A stretch of DNA of 64,000 bases from Sporosarcina globispora (GTDB lineage Bacteria; Bacillota; Bacilli; Bacillales; Cytobacillaceae). Of this stretch, positions 62,008-64,000 are shown piece after piece; within the stretch, counting starts at the first letter, position 1; each line of letters opens with the position of its first letter. A model generated the notes under the pieces. It was not told the origin of the DNA. It was given only the letters and a program-made list of their open reading frames with translations, and did no database searches. The DNA is taken from positions 3,322,327 to 3,386,326 of the forward strand of contig NZ_LGUF01000007.1 of assembly GCF_001274725.1 (NCBI RefSeq), read 5' to 3'. The position numbers and the translations under genes were made by a program.

Positions 62008-62035
62008 GACGGGGCAGCTGCTCCGTCTATTTTTA
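62008..62035 (+). terminator. hairpin terminator candidate
   Basis: GACGG and CCGTC arms enclose the palindrome GCAGCTGC and lead into ATTTTTAA. It lies between the DUF6573 relic and the ArdC-like gene. Confidence 0.55.
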
Positions 62036-62054
62036 ATTAAGGAGAGATGTAAAA

Positions 62055-62933
62055 ATGGATGCTCAGCAAATCGTAACAAACCGTTTAATCGAGAAACTGG
62101 AAGAAGGGGTCGTCCCTTGGAGAATGCCCTGGAATGGAACAGGTGTCGCAAGAAGATGGGTTGTAGATAAACCTTACAGAGGTCTTAACGCTATGATACT
62201 TCCACCCGGGGAATATGCAAGTTTGAAACAGATTAAGGAAGCGGGGGGAAGAGTAAAGAAGGAAGAACTTAAAAATTGGTACATGAGTGTGTACTGGCAT
62301 TGGTTTAAAGTAAAGGTTGGCGATGCAGGGGTGGAAGATGGTTCGGATGATGAAGCAAATTACAAAAAAATGGCTAAGCCATATTATTACAGGGTATATG
62401 AGATTAATAAGCAGTGCGAAGGTCTTGCAAGCAAAGTAGATCAAACAGAGAAGCTTGACTTCAATCCTGTGGAAGAGGCAGAAAAGCTGCTTGCCGCATA
62501 CAAGGATAAACCCCGTATCCAGTATGGCCCTGGGGGAGCTTACTACATGGCAATCTTTGATTTTATCAATATGCCAAAAAAGGAAGACTTTCATTCAGTA
62601 GAAGAGTTTTATTCTACGATTTTTCATGAGCTGGTACACAGTACTGGTTCCATTTCAAGGCTAAAACGTGAAGGGGTAGTAGACCCAACCAAGTTTGGCA
62701 GTGAGAAATATGCGAAGGAGGAGCTGGTAGCGGAGATGGGTGCTTCCATGATCTGTGTGATGGCGGGACTTGATACGACCGATCTCCAGGAAAACAGCGC
62801 AAGCTATATCAATGGATGGCTGCAGAAGTTAAAGGGGGATAAGAAATTTATCTTTTCGGCCGCTTCACAGGCTCAAGCAGCTGTAGACTATATGACTGGC
62901 GTATCACATGAGGAAGAGCCAGTGCCTGCTTAA
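62055..62933 (+). CDS. ArdC-family antirestriction protein (ssDNA-binding plus metallopeptidase)
   Basis: A 292-residue protein. The N-terminal domain (about residues 1-130) has IVTNRLIEKLEEGVVPWRMP and NKPYRG-like RGLNAM, as in ArdC/DUF1738 proteins that bind single-stranded DNA. The C-terminal zincin has FHELVHSTGSISRL (HExxH, about 190-203) and EELVAEMGASMI with the third ligand. Such proteins protect incoming mobile DNA from restriction. ATG 62055 follows AAGGAGAG. It marks the right part of the window as plasmid- or ICE-derived. Confidence 0.9.
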   Translation: MDAQQIVTNRLIEKLEEGVVPWRMPWNGTGVARRWVVDKPYRGLNAMILPPGEYASLKQIKEAGGRVKKEELKNWYMSVYWHWFKVKVGDAGVEDGSDDEANYKKMAKPYYYRVYEINKQCEGLASKVDQTEKLDFNPVEEAEKLLAAYKDKPRIQYGPGGAYYMAIFDFINMPKKEDFHSVEEFYSTIFHELVHSTGSISRLKREGVVDPTKFGSEKYAKEELVAEMGASMICVMAGLDTTDLQENSASYINGWLQKLKGDKKFIFSAASQAQAAVDYMTGVSHEEEPVPA

Positions 62934-62982
62934 TTCACCAGCTTTTACACATTTTAATTTAATGATCAGGGAGGAAGTTTTA

Positions 62983-63423
62983 GTGTTTAAATTAGATTTA
63001 TTTTTGAAGGAAGCAAAAAATGAAGGCCTGGTAATTAAGCGAGCAGTAACAGAGGGGCCAGGCGAATTTTTATATATAGATTTTGACCATCCGCATGTAC
63101 GATACATCAAGGTGCACCCCGAAACAAAAGAAGGAGACACCATAAACGTTTACTGCGGAAAAAGTGAAGTACGCTCTCACACCTTCAAAAATTATATGTA
63201 TTTGGCAGAGACTCTTCATAAAGCTATGATTGTACAGGTGCATATAAGAGGTAACTATAAAAAGGATGAGGAGCCCACATTCTATTATTCTAATGATATT
63301 ACAGAAGAACAAAAGCACAACATTTCCAAAGAGGAAGTATTGGTTCTAGCAAGAAGGGATTTCAAGAATGGGCTGCTAATCTCTTATCCGAGCGGAGAAT
63401 TGAGCCTGGATGAATTTATCTAA
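62983..63423 (+). CDS. unknown protein of mobile-element region
   Basis: A 146-residue protein starting at GTG 62983 after AGGGAGGAAG. It is mostly soluble and charged, with strands suggested by EFLYIDFDHPHVRYIKVHP and YMYLAETLHKAMIVQVHIRG. I do not recognise the family. It follows the ArdC-like gene by 50 bp in the same direction and is probably part of the same accessory operon. Confidence 0.65.
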   Translation: MFKLDLFLKEAKNEGLVIKRAVTEGPGEFLYIDFDHPHVRYIKVHPETKEGDTINVYCGKSEVRSHTFKNYMYLAETLHKAMIVQVHIRGNYKKDEEPTFYYSNDITEEQKHNISKEEVLVLARRDFKNGLLISYPSGELSLDEFI

Positions 63424-63518
63424 ATGCTTACACAAATGAAAGCCTTTTAGCTTTACGGTCATTCAATCAATCTATACAATGAATAGAAGCGCGATTAGCG
63501 TATTTCGGGAGTGAGTTT

Positions 63519-64000
63519 ATGTCAAAGGAAGTTTACATCAGACTGCGAGATGGTGAGAAGGAATCTGAAATGAAAATGGATTCAGTCAATACAGAACATC
63601 AGCTGGCTCTAATGGACGGTGTATTTAAATTCTTTAACCTAGATGTCGATTTTAAGGAACTGGCTGATATCTATCATCGCAGCGGAAAAGCATACAAAGA
63701 ATTCTATGAAAATATGGATTCTGAAACTGATTATCATAAAGAAATAGAAAAAGAACCGAGAAGGGCAGTTGCCAAAGCCGCTTCCAGCATTACGAAGGAA
63801 CAAATCGTGGCCGCCTATCAAGAGGCTGAGAAGGAAACAGCAAACCACGAGGAACAGGAGAACGAGCAGGAACCAGAAGCGAAAGAAGAGGTTGAACTGG
63901 TAAATGGCTATCATCCAGCTTACGATCCTAAGAATACGCACTATTTTGAAACAGGGATAAAATATGACAGCTTTAATAAGCCGCTGTATAAATGCCGGTA
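63519..64000 (+). CDS. unknown protein, cut by the window end
   Basis: ATG 63519 follows GGGAGTG. The visible 160 codons read SKEVYIRLRDGEKESEMKMD then LMDGVFKFFNLDVDFKELAD, an acidic Glu-rich linker around HEEQENEQEPEAKEEVELV, and YHPAYDPKNTHYFETGIKYD near the cut. No membrane segment is seen. The family is not recognised. It is a third consecutive gene in the plasmid- or ICE-like block. Confidence 0.65.
   Translation, partial: MSKEVYIRLRDGEKESEMKMDSVNTEHQLALMDGVFKFFNLDVDFKELADIYHRSGKAYKEFYENMDSETDYHKEIEKEPRRAVAKAASSITKEQIVAAYQEAEKETANHEEQENEQEPEAKEEVELVNGYHPAYDPKNTHYFETGIKYDSFNKPLYKCR

Noticed and set aside
1-64000. tRNA and rRNA genes
   Set aside because: No cloverleaf-like or rRNA-conserved stretches were noticed; a tRNAscan run would be decisive.

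Overview
The window looks like a chromosomal segment of a low-to-moderate GC Bacillaceae. The gene families, Shine-Dalgarno-led starts, T-box leader, NagR-, MhqR- and CcpA-type operators and BceRSAB-type detoxification module are all typical of Bacillus relatives such as Cytobacillus, Mesobacillus or Peribacillus. The genus is an inference; no rRNA or tRNA lies in the window.

Layout. 0-5.3 kb: a YqhV-family membrane protein, a methyltransferase, a GrpB-family protein, and a divergent N-acetylglucosamine locus (nagP against nagB plus a SIS-domain gene) with two NagR-type operators between the arms. 5.3-9.8 kb: a Bce-type peptide-antibiotic module (permease, ATPase, intramembrane-sensing kinase, regulator) with a 24-bp palindrome in front of the transporter. 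9.9-13 kb: a TauE/SafE permease and a T-box-controlled second lysyl-tRNA synthetase with a frameshifted C-terminus. 13-20.6 kb: MarR/MFS pair; a small alarmone synthetase operon ending in a TetR gene and preceded by three palindromic operators; a candidate structured RNA; an MhqR-type ring-cleaving dioxygenase; an MFS carrier; an SRPBCC protein. 20.7-28 kb: dispersed repeat, secreted M14 peptidase, methyltransferase/SDR pair behind a TetR-type operator, a hairpin-bearing 52-bp repeat array, MFS carrier, P1 peptidase.

28-44.6 kb is the central feature: an ethanolamine-utilisation bacterial microcompartment locus of 18 genes (eutB1-eutC1, eutW-eutV, eutH-S-P, eutA-eutB2-eutC2-eutL-eutE-eutM-pduL-eut_hyp-eutN-shell protein-mdh). 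The three non-coding leaders before eutB1, eutH and eutA each carry the same sequence element overlapping an intrinsic terminator. The shared element has identical 16-nt internal spacing at all three sites, which fits antitermination by the ANTAR-domain regulator EutV. A perfect cre palindrome after the first terminator suggests CcpA control as well. Ethanolamine enters through EutH, is split by one of two ammonia-lyases (reactivated by EutA), acetaldehyde becomes acetyl-CoA through EutE, and PduL gives acetyl phosphate. The locus has no eutG, eutT, eutQ or eutJ, but ends in a malate dehydrogenase gene.

44.7-54 kb: IDEAL-domain protein, a second array of 22 units with an exact 52-bp period, an apparently orphan sigma-54 promoter, an ABC ATPase, a Gfo/Idh/MocA oxidoreductase, a second secreted M14 peptidase, a methyltransferase, and a NarL-type two-component system divergent from a secreted serine hydrolase. 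55-64 kb is decayed accessory DNA: an istB relic, an alpha/beta hydrolase with an in-frame stop, an IS110 element with a broken transposase, a doubly broken DUF6573 gene, then ArdC-like and unknown genes suggesting the edge of an integrated plasmid or conjugative element.
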